The notes beneath the pieces are model-generated. The model saw only the letters and a list, made by a program, of their open reading frames with translations. It ran no database searches and was not told where the DNA came from. Made by a program: the position numbers and the translations under genes. Below, piece after piece: positions 8,356-17,045 of a DNA stretch of 64,000 nt. The stretch's first letter is position 1. Every line of letters begins with the position of its first letter. The stretch is from Nocardioides solisilvae (GTDB lineage: Bacteria > Actinomycetota > Actinomycetes > Propionibacteriales > Nocardioidaceae), in NCBI RefSeq assembly GCF_003194625.1, contig NZ_QHKX01000004.1, positions 1 through 64,000 on the forward strand, in the 5' to 3' direction.

Positions 8356-8451
8356 TCGTCCTCCTCGGCCACCCTCGGGGTGGTGGCCCTCACGTCTGGG
8401 TGAAGATCGGTGCGCCGCTGCACCGGCTGTCGTGGAAACTATGCACACGCA

Positions 8452-8489
8452 GTTTCTTGACCGTATCCCGATTGTTTCCGCCGTGTAAC
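8452..8489 (-). promoter_or_regulatory. Four-box GlnR operator upstream of glnA
   Basis: Read on the minus strand, the sequence is GTTAC-n6-GAAAC-n6-GATAC-n6-GAAAC, with plus-strand positions 8485-8489, 8474-8478, 8463-8467 and 8452-8456. Every spacer is exactly six bases. This matches the actinomycete GlnR consensus gTnAc-n6-GaAAc repeated twice, with one deviation (GATAC). It lies 97-134 bp upstream of the glnA start. A candidate -10, CATAGT, follows at 8438-8443. The site also sits just before the divergent RDD gene. Confidence 0.85.
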
Positions 8490-8524
8490 AGTTGCCCCGT
8501 GCCGTGGGCACGCCGCCGCCTCGA

Positions 8525-8530
8525 TATCCT
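8525..8530 (+). promoter_or_regulatory. -10 element TATCCT of the RDD gene (leaderless)
   Basis: TATCCT lies exactly six bases before the GTG at 8537, and no ribosome-binding site is present. The transcript is expected to begin at or next to the start codon. Confidence 0.55.
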
Positions 8531-8536
8531 CCTGCG

Positions 8537-8944
8537 GTGACCCCGCCCGCCACCTGGGAGACAGCCTCCTGGGGCCAACGCCTCCTCGCCCTCGTCGTCG
8601 ACTGGCTCGCCTGCCAGGCCGTGGTGTGGCTCTTCCTCGGGATCGGCGGCTGGCTCGACAGCGCCTGGGCCGGCTTCGCCACCCTGGGCCTCTTCGTGGT
8701 CGAGTCCGCCTTCCTCACCGCGGTCGTGGGCGGCTCCTTCGGCCAGCTGGTCACCCGGCTGCGCGTGGTCCGGGTGGGCGAGCACGTGCGTCCGCTCGAG
8801 CTGCTCCCGGCGGTGCTGCGCCAGCTGCTCGTGGCCCTGGTGATCCCGCCGCTGGTCTTCCGTCCCGACGGCCGCGGGCTGCACGACCTCGCGGTGGGGT
8901 CCGCGTGCGTGACGCTGGCGAGCCTGCGCCCGTCTGCCCCGTAG
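8537..8944 (+). CDS. RDD family membrane protein
   Basis: 135 aa with three hydrophobic segments (about residues 15-35, 40-65 and 90-110). The opening Arg plus Asp in [13 protein letters not shown] and the later [13 protein letters not shown] give the RDD signature. The function of the family is unsettled; some members affect transport or membrane protein processes. GTG 8537 is chosen over an upstream TTG (8492) because TATCCT six bases ahead suggests leaderless expression and because the RDD homology begins there. It is divergent from glnA, matching the Rv2219A-glnA1 neighbourhood. Confidence 0.82.
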   Translation: MTPPATWETASWGQRLLALVVDWLACQAVVWLFLGIGGWLDSAWAGFATLGLFVVESAFLTAVVGGSFGQLVTRLRVVRVGEHVRPLELLPAVLRQLLVALVIPPLVFRPDGRGLHDLAVGSACVTLASLRPSAP

Positions 8945-8983
8945 GCTCGAGCCGGAAACTGTCTCCAGCGAAAGGCTCTACCC

Positions 8984-9790
8984 ATGCGTCGACCCCTGAC
9001 CCTGAGGCGGACAGCGGCTGCACTCGTCGTCCCGCTCGCCCTCTCCTCCCTCGTGGCCTGCGGGTCGGAGTCCGACGAGCCCTCGGGCTCCAGCGCCGCC
9101 TCCGACCCCGGTCTGGAGAAGGGCGAGGAGATGCCGGTGGAGGACTTCGCCGAGATCCTCGAGGCCGCCCTGGAGGGCGCCACGACCGCCGCCGTCACCA
9201 TGACCACCTCGGGTGGCCAGGCCGACGTGGAGATGACGGGCGACATCGACTACTCCACCACCCCGCCGTCGTCCAAGATGACCGTCCAGGACGAGACCAC
9301 GGGCGAGGTGGAGCTCATCTCCCTCGGTGCGGTCAGCTACGTGAAGTCGCCCGACCTCGGTGGCAAGTACATGAAGATCGACCTCTCCGGCGCCATGGAG
9401 TCCCTCTCCGGCAACGGCCTGGGCCTCGACCCCGGCTCGTCGATGGAGAACATGAAGAAGGGCATGAAGTCCGTCGTCCACCAGGGCGAGGAGGAGGTCG
9501 ACGGCGAGGACCTCACCCGCTACACGCTGACGCTCGACACCAAGGCGATGCTGGGTGACGAGCTGGGCGCCGTCGGCGGCGTCCCGGAGGAGATGGCCTA
9601 CGACATCTGGTTCGACGAGGACGGCCTCTACCGTCGCGTCGAGGCCGACCTCGGCTCCGCGGCCGGGACGATGACGATGACCCTGTCCGACTGGGGCAAG
9701 GACGTCTCCATCGAGGAGCCGCCGGCCGACCAGGTCACCGAGATGCCCGAGATGCCGCAGATGCCCTCGACGCCGCCCAGCGCGGGCTGA
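8984..9790 (+). CDS. Secreted lipoprotein, LppX/LprAFG-like
   Basis: 268 aa. It has a Sec signal with basic start ([10 protein letters not shown]), hydrophobic core and lipobox LSSLVAC, so Cys about residue 25 is expected to be lipidated. The mature part has a [20 protein letters not shown] opening, a repeated beta pattern and the segment [18 protein letters not shown], as in the mycobacterial LppX/LprF/LprG type fold that binds lipids. The end is Met/Pro-rich ([16 protein letters not shown]). AGCGAAAGG provides a weak ribosome-binding site. It stands alone, ending at a strong terminator. The lipid-carrier role is inferred from the family resemblance, which is modest. Confidence 0.75.
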   Translation: MRRPLTLRRTAAALVVPLALSSLVACGSESDEPSGSSAASDPGLEKGEEMPVEDFAEILEAALEGATTAAVTMTTSGGQADVEMTGDIDYSTTPPSSKMTVQDETTGEVELISLGAVSYVKSPDLGGKYMKIDLSGAMESLSGNGLGLDPGSSMENMKKGMKSVVHQGEEEVDGEDLTRYTLTLDTKAMLGDELGAVGGVPEEMAYDIWFDEDGLYRRVEADLGSAAGTMTMTLSDWGKDVSIEEPPADQVTEMPEMPQMPSTPPSAG

Positions 9791-9818
9791 CGAGGACACG
9801 GCTCCACGCGGACCCACG

Positions 9819-9858
9819 CGAAGGGGCGGGTACGGCGCACGCCGTACCCGCCCCTTCG
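9819..9858. terminator. Perfect 19-bp inverted repeat terminator between convergent genes
   Basis: CGAAGGGGCGGGTACGGCG (9819-9837) is an exact reverse complement of 9840-9858, with CA between. It lies between the convergent lipoprotein gene (plus) and the DUF4191 gene (minus) and probably ends both transcripts. Confidence 0.85.
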
Positions 9859-9883
9859 TCGTCCACGGGGAACCGCGACAGGC

Positions 9884-10591
9884 TCAGCGGCCCCGGAGGT
9901 TGCCGCGCATCCCCTTCATGCTGCTGGGCACCGGCCCCTTGGGCAGCGGGATGTTGGAACGGTTGGCGTCCAGCGCCTTGAGCCGGTTGATGATGTCGGT
10001 CATCTGGGCGGGCTTGACGTTGCGCCCCAGCTTGGTGACGTGCTTGACGAGGCGGGGGAGCGGCACCTGGCCCTCGCCGTTGCCACAGACGACCTCGTGC
10101 AGCGGGGTCTCGGAGGCGACCCGCTCGTGCTTGCGGCGCTCGCTGGCGAGCAGCTGGCGGATGCGCGCGGGGCTGCCGCCCTCGGCGACCAGCACGATGC
10201 CGGGCGGGCCGACGACCCGGTGGACGACGTCCTGCTGCTTGGTGAAGGCGATGACCGGGTCGACCTTCCAGCCACGGCGCAGCATGCCCAGGGCGGCCGC
10301 GGCGGCTCCCGGCTGGCCCTCCATCTGGGTGTACGCCGCCTTCTGCGCGCGACGACCGAAGACGATGATGGCGGCCAGCAGACCGAGCAGGATCGCTCCG
10401 ACCACGGCGAAGACGGTCGAGATCCAGCCCTCACCGGGCAGCAGCCAGATGACGAGGAAGCCGAGGGCGGCGCCGAGGAGCGCAGCGCCCAGGATCCACA
10501 GGCCCAGGCGCTGGTCGCTCCGCTTCGCCATCTGGTAGGAGCGGACGAGCTGCTGCCGGCGACTGAGGTTCTCGGGGGCGGGGGTGGACAA
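9884..10591 (-). CDS. DUF4191 family membrane protein
   Basis: 235 aa. After a short basic N-terminus there are two adjacent transmembrane segments (about residues 28-50 and 57-77; WILGAALLGAALGFLVIWLL and the next). A cytoplasmic domain follows with FGRRAQKAAYTQMEGQPGAA, VHRVVGPPGIVLVAEG and RRKHERVA. This is the actinobacterial DUF4191 family, which is consistently found beside lipA (Rv2219 in M. tuberculosis). The gene starts 54 bp after the lipA stop and is probably co-transcribed with it. The function is unknown. A role in cell envelope or lipoylated-enzyme maintenance is only a guess from position. Confidence 0.85.
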   Translation of the reverse strand: MSTPAPENLSRRQQLVRSYQMAKRSDQRLGLWILGAALLGAALGFLVIWLLPGEGWISTVFAVVGAILLGLLAAIIVFGRRAQKAAYTQMEGQPGAAAAALGMLRRGWKVDPVIAFTKQQDVVHRVVGPPGIVLVAEGGSPARIRQLLASERRKHERVASETPLHEVVCGNGEGQVPLPRLVKHVTKLGRNVKPAQMTDIINRLKALDANRSNIPLPKGPVPSSMKGMRGNLRGR

Positions 10592-10645
10592 TCTGGTGCC
10601 TTTGCTGCCGGGGCCTGGTGGCCTCTGGATCGAAGGGTGAGGGGC

Positions 10646-11596
10646 TCAGGCCGTGACGACCGTGGAGCGCGCCTCCATGGCCTGACGGTACAACCGGCCG
10701 GCCCGGTAGGACGAACGGACCAGCGGGCCGGACAGCACCCCGGAGAAGCCGATCTCCTCGGCCTCGGCCTGGAGCTCCACGAACTCCTCCGGCTTGACCC
10801 ACCGCTCCACCGGGTGGTGCCGCACCGAGGGGCGCAGGTACTGCGTGATGGTGACGAGCTCGCAGCCGGCCTCGTGCAGGTCGCGCAGCGCCTGGGAGAC
10901 CTCCTCGCGGGTCTCGCCCATGCCGAGGATGAGGTTGGACTTGGTGACCAGGCCGAACTCGCGCGCCGCGGTCAGCACGCCCAGCGACCGCTCGTAGCGG
11001 AACGCCGGCCGGATCCGCTTGAAGATCCGGGGCACGGTCTCGACGTTGTGGGCGAGCACCTCGGGCCGGGACTCGAAGACCTCGGCCAGCAGGTCGGGCT
11101 TGCCGTTGAAGTCGGGGATCAGGTTCTCCACCCCGGTGCCGGGGTTGAGCTCGTGGATGGCGCGCACGGTCTCGGCGTAGAGCCACGCGCCGCCGTCGGC
11201 CAGGTCGTCGCGGGCGACCCCGGTGATGGTGGCGTAGCGCAGCTCCATCTTCTGCACCGACTCGGCGACCCGGCGGGGCTCGTCGGTGTCGAGGGCCTGC
11301 GGCTTGCCGGTGTCGATCTGGCAGAAGTCGCAGCGCCGCGTGCACTGGTCGCCGCCGATGAGGAAGGTCGCCTCGCGGTCCTCCCAGCACTCGAAGATGT
11401 TGGGGCAGCCCGCCTCCTGGCAGACCGTGTGGAGCCCTTCGGACTTCACCAGCCCCTGCAGGGCCGTGTACTCCGGGCCCATCCTGGCCGTCGTCTTGAT
11501 CCACGAGGGCTTGCGCTCGATCGGGGTCTCGGCGTTGCGGACCTCGAGGCGCAGCAGCTTGCGACCGTCGGGCTGGGGACTGGCGGAGGACGTCAC
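10646..11596 (-). CDS. lipA: Lipoyl synthase
   Basis: 316 aa radical-SAM enzyme that inserts two sulfurs into octanoyl groups on lipoyl domains. The auxiliary cluster motif is [12 protein letters not shown] (about residues 50-61), the radical-SAM motif is CTRRCDFC (about 78-85), and the conserved C-terminal serine lies in [11 protein letters not shown] 11596 is chosen because TAGAGT lies eight bases upstream (11605-11610), fitting leaderless expression. The longer frame adds ten residues without conservation. Its substrates in the window are the lipoyl domains of SucB. It is followed by the DUF4191 gene, as in mycobacteria. Confidence 0.96.
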   Translation of the reverse strand: MTSSASPQPDGRKLLRLEVRNAETPIERKPSWIKTTARMGPEYTALQGLVKSEGLHTVCQEAGCPNIFECWEDREATFLIGGDQCTRRCDFCQIDTGKPQALDTDEPRRVAESVQKMELRYATITGVARDDLADGGAWLYAETVRAIHELNPGTGVENLIPDFNGKPDLLAEVFESRPEVLAHNVETVPRIFKRIRPAFRYERSLGVLTAAREFGLVTKSNLILGMGETREEVSQALRDLHEAGCELVTITQYLRPSVRHHPVERWVKPEEFVELQAEAEEIGFSGVLSGPLVRSSYRAGRLYRQAMEARSTVVTA

Positions 11597-11633
11597 GACA
11601 CCCGACTCTACGCCGCGCCCCGGCACGGCCCAA

Positions 11634-12659
11634 TCAGGGCAGGTCGCGGGCGTGGAAGGACCACAGGCTGGCCGACAGGGTCGCCGTCAGCAACGCGGCC
11701 AGGTACGTCGCGCCCTGGGCCAGCGTGAGGGTGCGGCTGCCGCCGTCCCCGACGCAGCCCTCTGGCGTGGCACAGGAGTACTCCGTCACGCCCCCCTCCA
11801 CCCAGTACTGGTAGCCGTCCTGCAGGAAGGCTCCGGCGTTCATGGGGATCAGCCACGGCTCCGCGCCCGACCCGAGGACGGCCAGCGGCAGGATGGTGCC
11901 GAGCACCACGACGGCCACCACGAGCCCCAGGGCGGCGACGGTGCTGCGGAAGAGGGTCGTCAGGGCGTAGCCGACGATCCCGGAGCCGGCCACCAGCAGC
12001 ACCCCGCGGGCCTGCATGGCCGCGACGTCGCCCCAGGCACCGTCGGGGACCGGGACACCGCGGGCGCGGCCCAGCGCCCAGACGGCCAACCAGAAGAGGG
12101 TGAGCACCAGCACCGCGGTGCCGGCACACCCCACCAGCACCGCGAGCGCCTTCGCCGCCCAGACCCGGCCCCTCCTCGGTTCGAAGAGCAGCTGGTTGCT
12201 GAGGGACCCGCTGGCCCAGTCCTGGCCCACGAAGGTGGCTCCGGCCAGGAGCGTGGCCACCACCAGGACGACGACCACGGCGACCCCGGCCCCGTCGGCG
12301 ACGTGGGCCGGCTCCAGGCGGGGCCGGCCGATCCAGTCCTCGACGCTCATCGGCGGGCCCCAGACCCGCTCCCGGCACAGGGTGGCCACCGCGTCCGGCG
12401 TGGCGCCGGGTCCGACCTCGACCCCGAGGCCGTACTCCTCGGGCCTGCGGGTGCACCGGGCGACGTCCCGCTCCACCGCCTCCCGATGGGCGGTGAGCTC
12501 GAGCTCGACGGCGTGCCGGTCGGCGTCGCTGACGGGGCGGGTGTTCCAGGCCTCGCCCGCCAGGATCAGCGCGGGTCCCAGGACGCAGGCGGCGAGCAGC
12601 ACCAGGACGGCCCGGCGCCAGCGCAGGCGGGTGAGCTCGGTGCGCAGCAGGGTGCCCAT
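11634..12659 (-). CDS. ABC transporter permease (ABC-2 type)
   Basis: 341 aa. The first transmembrane segment follows [19 protein letters not shown]. Then comes a long external loop (about residues 45-125) with two Cys, and then five further hydrophobic segments, including the Val-rich [17 protein letters not shown] second, Cys-containing external loop ([14 protein letters not shown]) lies before the last helix. The segment [19 protein letters not shown] is typical of ABC-2 exporters. The ATG shares one base with the stop of the ATPase gene (TGATG), so the two are coupled. The substrate is unknown. With its ATPase it separates lipA from lipB, which are adjacent in many relatives. Confidence 0.85.
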   Translation of the reverse strand: MGTLLRTELTRLRWRRAVLVLLAACVLGPALILAGEAWNTRPVSDADRHAVELELTAHREAVERDVARCTRRPEEYGLGVEVGPGATPDAVATLCRERVWGPPMSVEDWIGRPRLEPAHVADGAGVAVVVVLVVATLLAGATFVGQDWASGSLSNQLLFEPRRGRVWAAKALAVLVGCAGTAVLVLTLFWLAVWALGRARGVPVPDGAWGDVAAMQARGVLLVAGSGIVGYALTTLFRSTVAALGLVVAVVVLGTILPLAVLGSGAEPWLIPMNAGAFLQDGYQYWVEGGVTEYSCATPEGCVGDGGSRTLTLAQGATYLAALLTATLSASLWSFHARDLP

Positions 12660-13594
12660 CAGCGCCCACCGCCGAGGGCGACGGGAGAGGCGGAGGTGAG
12701 CTCGAGGAAGACCGACTCGAGGTCGCGACGCACGGGCGTCAGCTCGCGCACCCACAGGCCGTGGGCGCCCAGCAGCCGTGCCACCTCGGACCCGTCGGGG
12801 GCCTCGACGAGGAGCGCGTCGCCGGCCTCCTCGACGCCGAGCCCGGCGGCCCGCAGCCGCCCGGCCGCCGTGACGGCGTCGTCCACCACGACCCGGTGCC
12901 GTGTCGCGGCGGCGTGACCGCCGAGCAGGTCCTCGACGCGGCCGGAGGCCAGCAGCCGGCCGCGGCCGATGATCGTGACGACGTCGCAGACCTGCTGGAC
13001 CTCGGCCAGGATGTGGGAGCTGAGGAGGACCGTGACGCCCGAGGCGCCGAGGTCGCGGACGGTCTCCCGGATCTCGCGGATGCCGGCGGGGTCGAGGCCG
13101 TTGGTCGGCTCGTCGAGGACGAGCAGGCGAGGCTCGCGCAGCAGGGTGGCGGCGATCGCCAGCCGCTGCTGCATGCCCAGGGAGTAGTCCTGGTAGGCGT
13201 CCCGGTCGCGGTCGGCGAGCCCGACGGTCTCGAGCGCGGCGTCGACCCGGCAGTCGGGCAGCCCGACCGAGCGGGAGAGCAGGGTGAGGTTCTGACGCCC
13301 GGAGAAGCGCGGGGAGAACTTCGGTGACTCCACGACGGCGCCGACCCGGGCCACCACCTCGGGCAGCCGCTCCGGCACCGGGGTGCCGAAGAGGCGCATC
13401 TCGCCGCCGGTCGCGCGGGCCAGGCCGAGCAGCATCCGGATCGTCGTGGTCTTGCCCGAGCCGTTCGGCCCGAGGAAGCCGTGCACGCCCCCGGCGCCGA
13501 CGAGGAGGTCGAGGTCGTCGACCGCGACCCGCTCGTCCCGCCCGCTCCCGAAGACCTTGCGCAGCCCCCGTGTCTCGATGACCGCCTCAGCCAT
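12659..13594 (-). CDS. ABC transporter ATP-binding protein
   Basis: 311 aa. Walker A is GPNGSGKT (about residues 40-47), the signature appears as YSLGMQQRLAIA rather than LSGGQ, Walker B is LLVLDEPTNGLDP, and the switch His lies in LLSSHIL. A C-terminal extension (about residues 220-311) is typical of drug/antibiotic export ATPases of the DrrA/BcrA type. ATG 13594 has GGGGGAG immediately upstream, so it is preferred to a start six codons earlier. It forms a two-component exporter with the following permease. The lipB stop is 54 bp upstream. The GC-rich palindromic stretch 13613-13633 may terminate lipB. Confidence 0.9.
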   Translation of the reverse strand: MAEAVIETRGLRKVFGSGRDERVAVDDLDLLVGAGGVHGFLGPNGSGKTTTIRMLLGLARATGGEMRLFGTPVPERLPEVVARVGAVVESPKFSPRFSGRQNLTLLSRSVGLPDCRVDAALETVGLADRDRDAYQDYSLGMQQRLAIAATLLREPRLLVLDEPTNGLDPAGIREIRETVRDLGASGVTVLLSSHILAEVQQVCDVVTIIGRGRLLASGRVEDLLGGHAAATRHRVVVDDAVTAAGRLRAAGLGVEEAGDALLVEAPDGSEVARLLGAHGLWVRELTPVRRDLESVFLELTSASPVALGGGR

Positions 13595-13648
13595 GGCTCC
13601 CCCTGTCGTCAACCCCGCGCCCGCGGGCCGGGGCGCATCCTCGCAGGT

Positions 13649-14377
13649 TCAGCCGCCCGGCGTGACCAGCGTGATGCGCGGCGCCCGACCGGGCTCGGGA
13701 CGGGCCTCGTAGTCGGGGGTGGCGGTGTAAGGCTGCCAGGCCAGGTAGGTGTCGAGGTGACGCTGCACCACGGGGAGCACCTCGGCCACGGTGACGTCCC
13801 GGTCGAGCTCGCGGCTCAGCGAGGTCACCCCCGCGTCCGCGATCCCGCAGGGCACGAACCGGCCGTACCAGCCGAGGTCGACGTCGCAGTTGAGCGAGAA
13901 GCCGTGCATGGTGACGCCGCGGCTCACCCGGATGCCGATCGCGGCCACCTTGCGCTCCGGACCCCGGGCGTCGGCCCGCAGCCAGACGCCGCTGCGCCCG
14001 GGCACGCGGGCGGTGGTGACGCCCAGCTCGGCACAGGTCGCGGTGAGCGCCTCCTCCACCCGCCGGACGTAGTCCACGACCTTCACGTGGTCGGGAAGGC
14101 GCACGATGGGGTAGCCGACGAGCTGCCCGGGACCGTGGAAGGTGATCTTGCCGCCGCGGTCGACGTCGACGACCGGGGCGCCGCCGGGATCGGCCGGCCG
14201 CTCGTGGGGGTCGGTGCGCTTGCCCGCCGTGAAGACCGGCGGGTGCTCGAGCAGCAGCACCTGGTCGGGCAGGGACCCGTCGACCACCCGGGCGTGGACG
14301 TCGCGCTGCAGCTCCCAGGCCGCCAGGTACTCCACCGCCTCCTCGCCGAGGCCGGCCACGCGGTAGGTCAGGCTCAT
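13649..14377 (-). CDS. lipB: Octanoyl-[acyl carrier protein] transferase
   Basis: 242 aa. It transfers octanoyl from ACP to lipoyl domains, the step before LipA. The fold signature [17 protein letters not shown], the catalytic Lys region [12 protein letters not shown] and the active-site Cys in [10 protein letters not shown] are present, in the order expected for LipB. ATG 14377 fits the usual N-terminus ([11 protein letters not shown]), and TAGGGT seven bases upstream suggests leaderless expression. The longer upstream frame is non-conserved. It would serve SucB here. Confidence 0.96.
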   Translation of the reverse strand: MSLTYRVAGLGEEAVEYLAAWELQRDVHARVVDGSLPDQVLLLEHPPVFTAGKRTDPHERPADPGGAPVVDVDRGGKITFHGPGQLVGYPIVRLPDHVKVVDYVRRVEEALTATCAELGVTTARVPGRSGVWLRADARGPERKVAAIGIRVSRGVTMHGFSLNCDVDLGWYGRFVPCGIADAGVTSLSRELDRDVTVAEVLPVVQRHLDTYLAWQPYTATPDYEARPEPGRAPRITLVTPGG

Positions 14378-14384
14378 GCCCTCG

Positions 14385-14390
14385 ACCCTA
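14385..14390 (-). promoter_or_regulatory. -10 element TAGGGT of lipB
   Basis: On the minus strand TAGGGT is followed by seven bases and the ATG at 14377, the leaderless arrangement repeated across this window. Confidence 0.5.
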
Positions 14391-14453
14391 ACCCGGGTGC
14401 CCGCCTGTGGAGAGGACGGAGCAGGCCTCCTCAGGAAGCGGCAGAGTGGCCCC

Positions 14454-14993
14454 GTGCCCTCACCCGTCCTCCTCCCGCCGCACGCCGTGGCCCTGCGCCG
14501 GGCCGCGGTCCTCAGCGTGGTCGTCGCGGTGGCGAGCCTGCTGGCGACCACCGCCGTCTGGTTCGCGGTGGCGCGCGAGTCGCCCCGGGAGGTCGCCGAG
14601 ACCCGGGGCCCCGCCCACGTCGAGGTCCTGCGCGCGTGGGACCGCCGACGGGCGCGGGCGTGGGCCGAGGGCGACCACGCCGTGCTGCGCCGGCTCTACG
14701 TCGCGGGCTCGGCCACGGGGCGGAAGGACGTCCGGATGCTCCGGCGCTACCGCGACCGGGGTCTCCGGGTCGAGGGACTGCAGACGCAGCTGGTCTCCGT
14801 GGACGTGGTGGAGCAGAAGGACGACCGCCTGGTGCTGGACGTGGTCGACCGGGTGGCCGCGGCGTTCGTCGTCGGTGACGGCGTACGCCGCGCGCTGCCG
14901 GAGGACCGCCCGACACGCCGTCGCGTGGAGGTCGTGCGGCGGGCGGGGGAGTGGCTCGTGGCCGAGGTCGTCGACGCCCCCTCGGGGTCCTAG
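14454..14993 (+). CDS. Membrane-anchored hypothetical protein
   Basis: 179 aa from GTG 14454. One transmembrane anchor lies near the N-terminus ([20 protein letters not shown], about residues 18-37). An external domain of about 140 residues follows, rich in Arg and Val, with [40 protein letters not shown] and a closing [16 protein letters not shown]. The pattern of a charged helix followed by beta strands recalls NTF2/Mce-associated type domains, but I cannot assign a family. It ends four bases inside the convergent epimerase gene. No partner or pathway is indicated. Confidence 0.6.
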   Translation: MPSPVLLPPHAVALRRAAVLSVVVAVASLLATTAVWFAVARESPREVAETRGPAHVEVLRAWDRRRARAWAEGDHAVLRRLYVAGSATGRKDVRMLRRYRDRGLRVEGLQTQLVSVDVVEQKDDRLVLDVVDRVAAAFVVGDGVRRALPEDRPTRRRVEVVRRAGEWLVAEVVDAPSGS

Positions 14994-15910
14994 CGGGCCG
15001 TGCCCGCGGGGTCCTGGCGCCCGGCCGCGAGGGCCGTCGCGAGGACGTCGTCGACGTCGGCGTCGGCGAAGTCGTAGCCCGCCCGCTCCAGGGCGGCCGG
15101 CCGGGCGTTCACCGAGCCGAGGAGCTCGGGGGCCATCGGACCCGTGGCCAGGCGCAGCACCGGAGCCGGGGCGGCGAGGAAGGCCGGGCGCCCGACCGCG
15201 CGGGCCAGCGCGCGGGTCATCTCCCGGTTGGTCGGGGTCCGGGGACAGCAGAGGTTGAAGGGACCCGACACGTCCCGCGACCCGGCCAGGAAGGCCACGG
15301 CGCCGACCCAGTCGCGGAGGGAGACCATCGGGAAGTACTGGTTGCCGTTGCCCAGCCTGGCCCCGAGGCCCAGCCGGAACAGCAGGGCGAGCTGGCTCAG
15401 CGGGGCGGCCCGGCGGTCCATCACCGGGGCGGTCCGCAGCACGCAGACCCGGGCGCCGGCCGCCACGGCGGGCTCGGTGGCCTCCTGCCACTCGCGGGTG
15501 ACCCGGGTGAGGAGGGCGTCCCCCAGCGAGGCGGACTCCTCCGTCACCACCGCGGAGCCGTGGTCGCCGTAGAACGAGATGCCGTTGCCGGCCAGCAGCG
15601 CGGGGGGCGTCGGCGCCGCGGCGACGGCCTCGGCGAGGACGCGGGTGGTCGTCACCCGGCTCCTCCGCAGCTCCTCGGCCCAGCGTGCGGAGTGGGGGTT
15701 GCCGAGCGTCGGCGACCCGGCGAGGTTGACGACCACGTCGACCCCGTCGAGGGCGCCGGCCGCCAGTCCGCTGCCGTACGGGTCCCACCGGATCTCGCCG
15801 GTCGACGCGTCGTGCCGCACCAGACGGGTGACCTGGTGGCCCCCGCGACGCAGGTGCTCGACGAGGTGCGTGCCGAGGAAGCCGGAGGAACCCGCGACGA
15901 GGATGCGCAT
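14990..15910 (-). CDS. TIGR01777 family NAD(P)-binding epimerase
   Basis: 306 aa short-chain dehydrogenase-like protein. The Rossmann motif GSSGFLGTHL opens the protein. GVDVVVNLAGSPTLG and the SFYGDHG segment (which replaces the usual YxxxK region in this family) follow, then RDWVGAVAFLA. The C-terminal DUF1731 part is VNARPAALERAGYDFADADVDDVL. The natural substrate of the family is unknown. The gene has the place of Rv2216 between sucB and lipB in M. tuberculosis, but here the SGNH-like gene and a small membrane protein gene have entered. ATG 15910 opens directly at the Rossmann strand, so the start is secure. Confidence 0.9.
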   Translation of the reverse strand: MRILVAGSSGFLGTHLVEHLRRGGHQVTRLVRHDASTGEIRWDPYGSGLAAGALDGVDVVVNLAGSPTLGNPHSARWAEELRRSRVTTTRVLAEAVAAAPTPPALLAGNGISFYGDHGSAVVTEESASLGDALLTRVTREWQEATEPAVAAGARVCVLRTAPVMDRRAAPLSQLALLFRLGLGARLGNGNQYFPMVSLRDWVGAVAFLAGSRDVSGPFNLCCPRTPTNREMTRALARAVGRPAFLAAPAPVLRLATGPMAPELLGSVNARPAALERAGYDFADADVDDVLATALAAGRQDPAGTAR

Positions 15911-15942
15911 GGACCCAGCGTGTCAGGTCGCTGGTTGTCCTC

Positions 15943-15948
15943 TAGGGT
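15943..15948 (+). promoter_or_regulatory. -10 element TAGGGT of the SGNH-like lipoprotein gene
   Basis: TAGGGT lies six bases before the ATG at 15955 and no ribosome-binding site is visible, so a leaderless transcript is expected. Confidence 0.5.
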
Positions 15949-15954
15949 CCCGGC

Positions 15955-16998
15955 ATGTTCCCGTGGACGCCGGTACGCGCACGCTCGGCCCTCGTGTCGC
16001 TGCTGCTGGTCGCGCTCGTCGCCGGCTGCACCGGGGGTGAGCAGGACGAGCCCGCGCCGCCGGACGAGGCCGTCCCCGCCCCCGCCGTCGCGCCGGCGCC
16101 CGACCTGGAGACCGTGCGCGCGGCGCTGCGACGGGGGGTGTCGCTCCGCACCCTGCCCGACGACGTCCTGCCGCCCGCCGCCCTCGTCGCGCGGGGCAAC
16201 TCCCTCGCCCCTCGGCACCAGGCGTGCGTCCTCGGCTACCTCGCGGTCGAGCACGGCGAGCGGTGCCTGCTCGGCGACCTCGACGCCGACCGCGAGGTGC
16301 TGCTGTGGGGCGACGTGCACGCCGCGCAGTGGATCCCGGCCCTCGACGCCCTGGGTCTGGAGGAGGGGTGGCGGGTGGACGTGCGGACCAAGTACGGCTG
16401 CCCGCCGCTGACCGGGACGACGGCCTGGCTGCACGCCGAGGAGCGTCCCTACGCCGAGTGCGACCAGTTCAACGCCGGCACCCTGGACATCGTCGCGCAG
16501 CAGGCCCCCGAGGTCGTGCTGGTCGCGGGCGCGGTCCGCGGCACCAGCCTCGTGAGCGACGGTGCGCCGGTCTCCCTCGGCCGCGCGACCCCGGGCAACG
16601 GCTGGGTGCCGGAGCCTGCCGAGAACGGTCTGTGGCAGGAGGGCCTGCTCAGCTCGCTCGAGGAGCTGGCGTCGCAAGGGACCCGCGTGGTCGTGCTGGG
16701 GGACACCCCCTACCCCGGGCACGACGTCCAGACCTGCCTGCAGCGGCGTCGCGACGTCCGGCGCTGCGGCACCGACCCGCGCCGGGGGACCTTCGAGGTC
16801 CACCGACGGGGCGAGGAGCGGACGGCGGCACGGGGCGACGCGACGTACGTCGACACCCGTCCGTGGTTCTGCACCCGGCGGCGCTGCCCCGCCGTCGTGG
16901 ACGGCCTGGTGGTGCACCGCGACGGCTTCACGGTCGGCCGCCTCTACGCGACGTACCTGGCCCGGGTGCTCGGAAGGGCCGCCGGCCTCCTCGGCTGA
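15955..16998 (+). CDS. Lipoprotein with degenerate SGNH (OafA C-terminal-like) domain
   Basis: 347 aa. The signal peptide ends in a lipobox (LLVALVAGC), so it is probably membrane-anchored outside the cell. A Pro/Ala linker follows. The rest matches the SGNH domain fused to acyltransferases: CVLGYL, then LLWGDVHAAQWIPAL where the family has GDSH, then KYGCPPL, GDTPYPGHD, and paired cysteines WFCTRRRCPAVV. The catalytic Ser is Val, and the C-terminal Asp-x-x-His block reads HRDGFTVGRLYATYLA without the His. Hydrolase activity is therefore unlikely. A glycan-binding or scaffold role is inference. There is no acyltransferase membrane domain nearby. Confidence 0.75.
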   Translation: MFPWTPVRARSALVSLLLVALVAGCTGGEQDEPAPPDEAVPAPAVAPAPDLETVRAALRRGVSLRTLPDDVLPPAALVARGNSLAPRHQACVLGYLAVEHGERCLLGDLDADREVLLWGDVHAAQWIPALDALGLEEGWRVDVRTKYGCPPLTGTTAWLHAEERPYAECDQFNAGTLDIVAQQAPEVVLVAGAVRGTSLVSDGAPVSLGRATPGNGWVPEPAENGLWQEGLLSSLEELASQGTRVVVLGDTPYPGHDVQTCLQRRRDVRRCGTDPRRGTFEVHRRGEERTAARGDATYVDTRPWFCTRRRCPAVVDGLVVHRDGFTVGRLYATYLARVLGRAAGLLG

Positions 16999-17045
16999 CG
17001 GCCCTCCCGGGTCGTGCTTCGGGCCCGCGGGGCGGACCCGGCGGG

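Noticed and set aside
6868..8403. A 511-codon open frame on the plus strand, antisense to glnA
   Set aside because: Its translation is Val/Gly/Asp-rich low complexity, it starts inside an inverted repeat, and glnA on the other strand is certain. It is a high-GC shadow frame.
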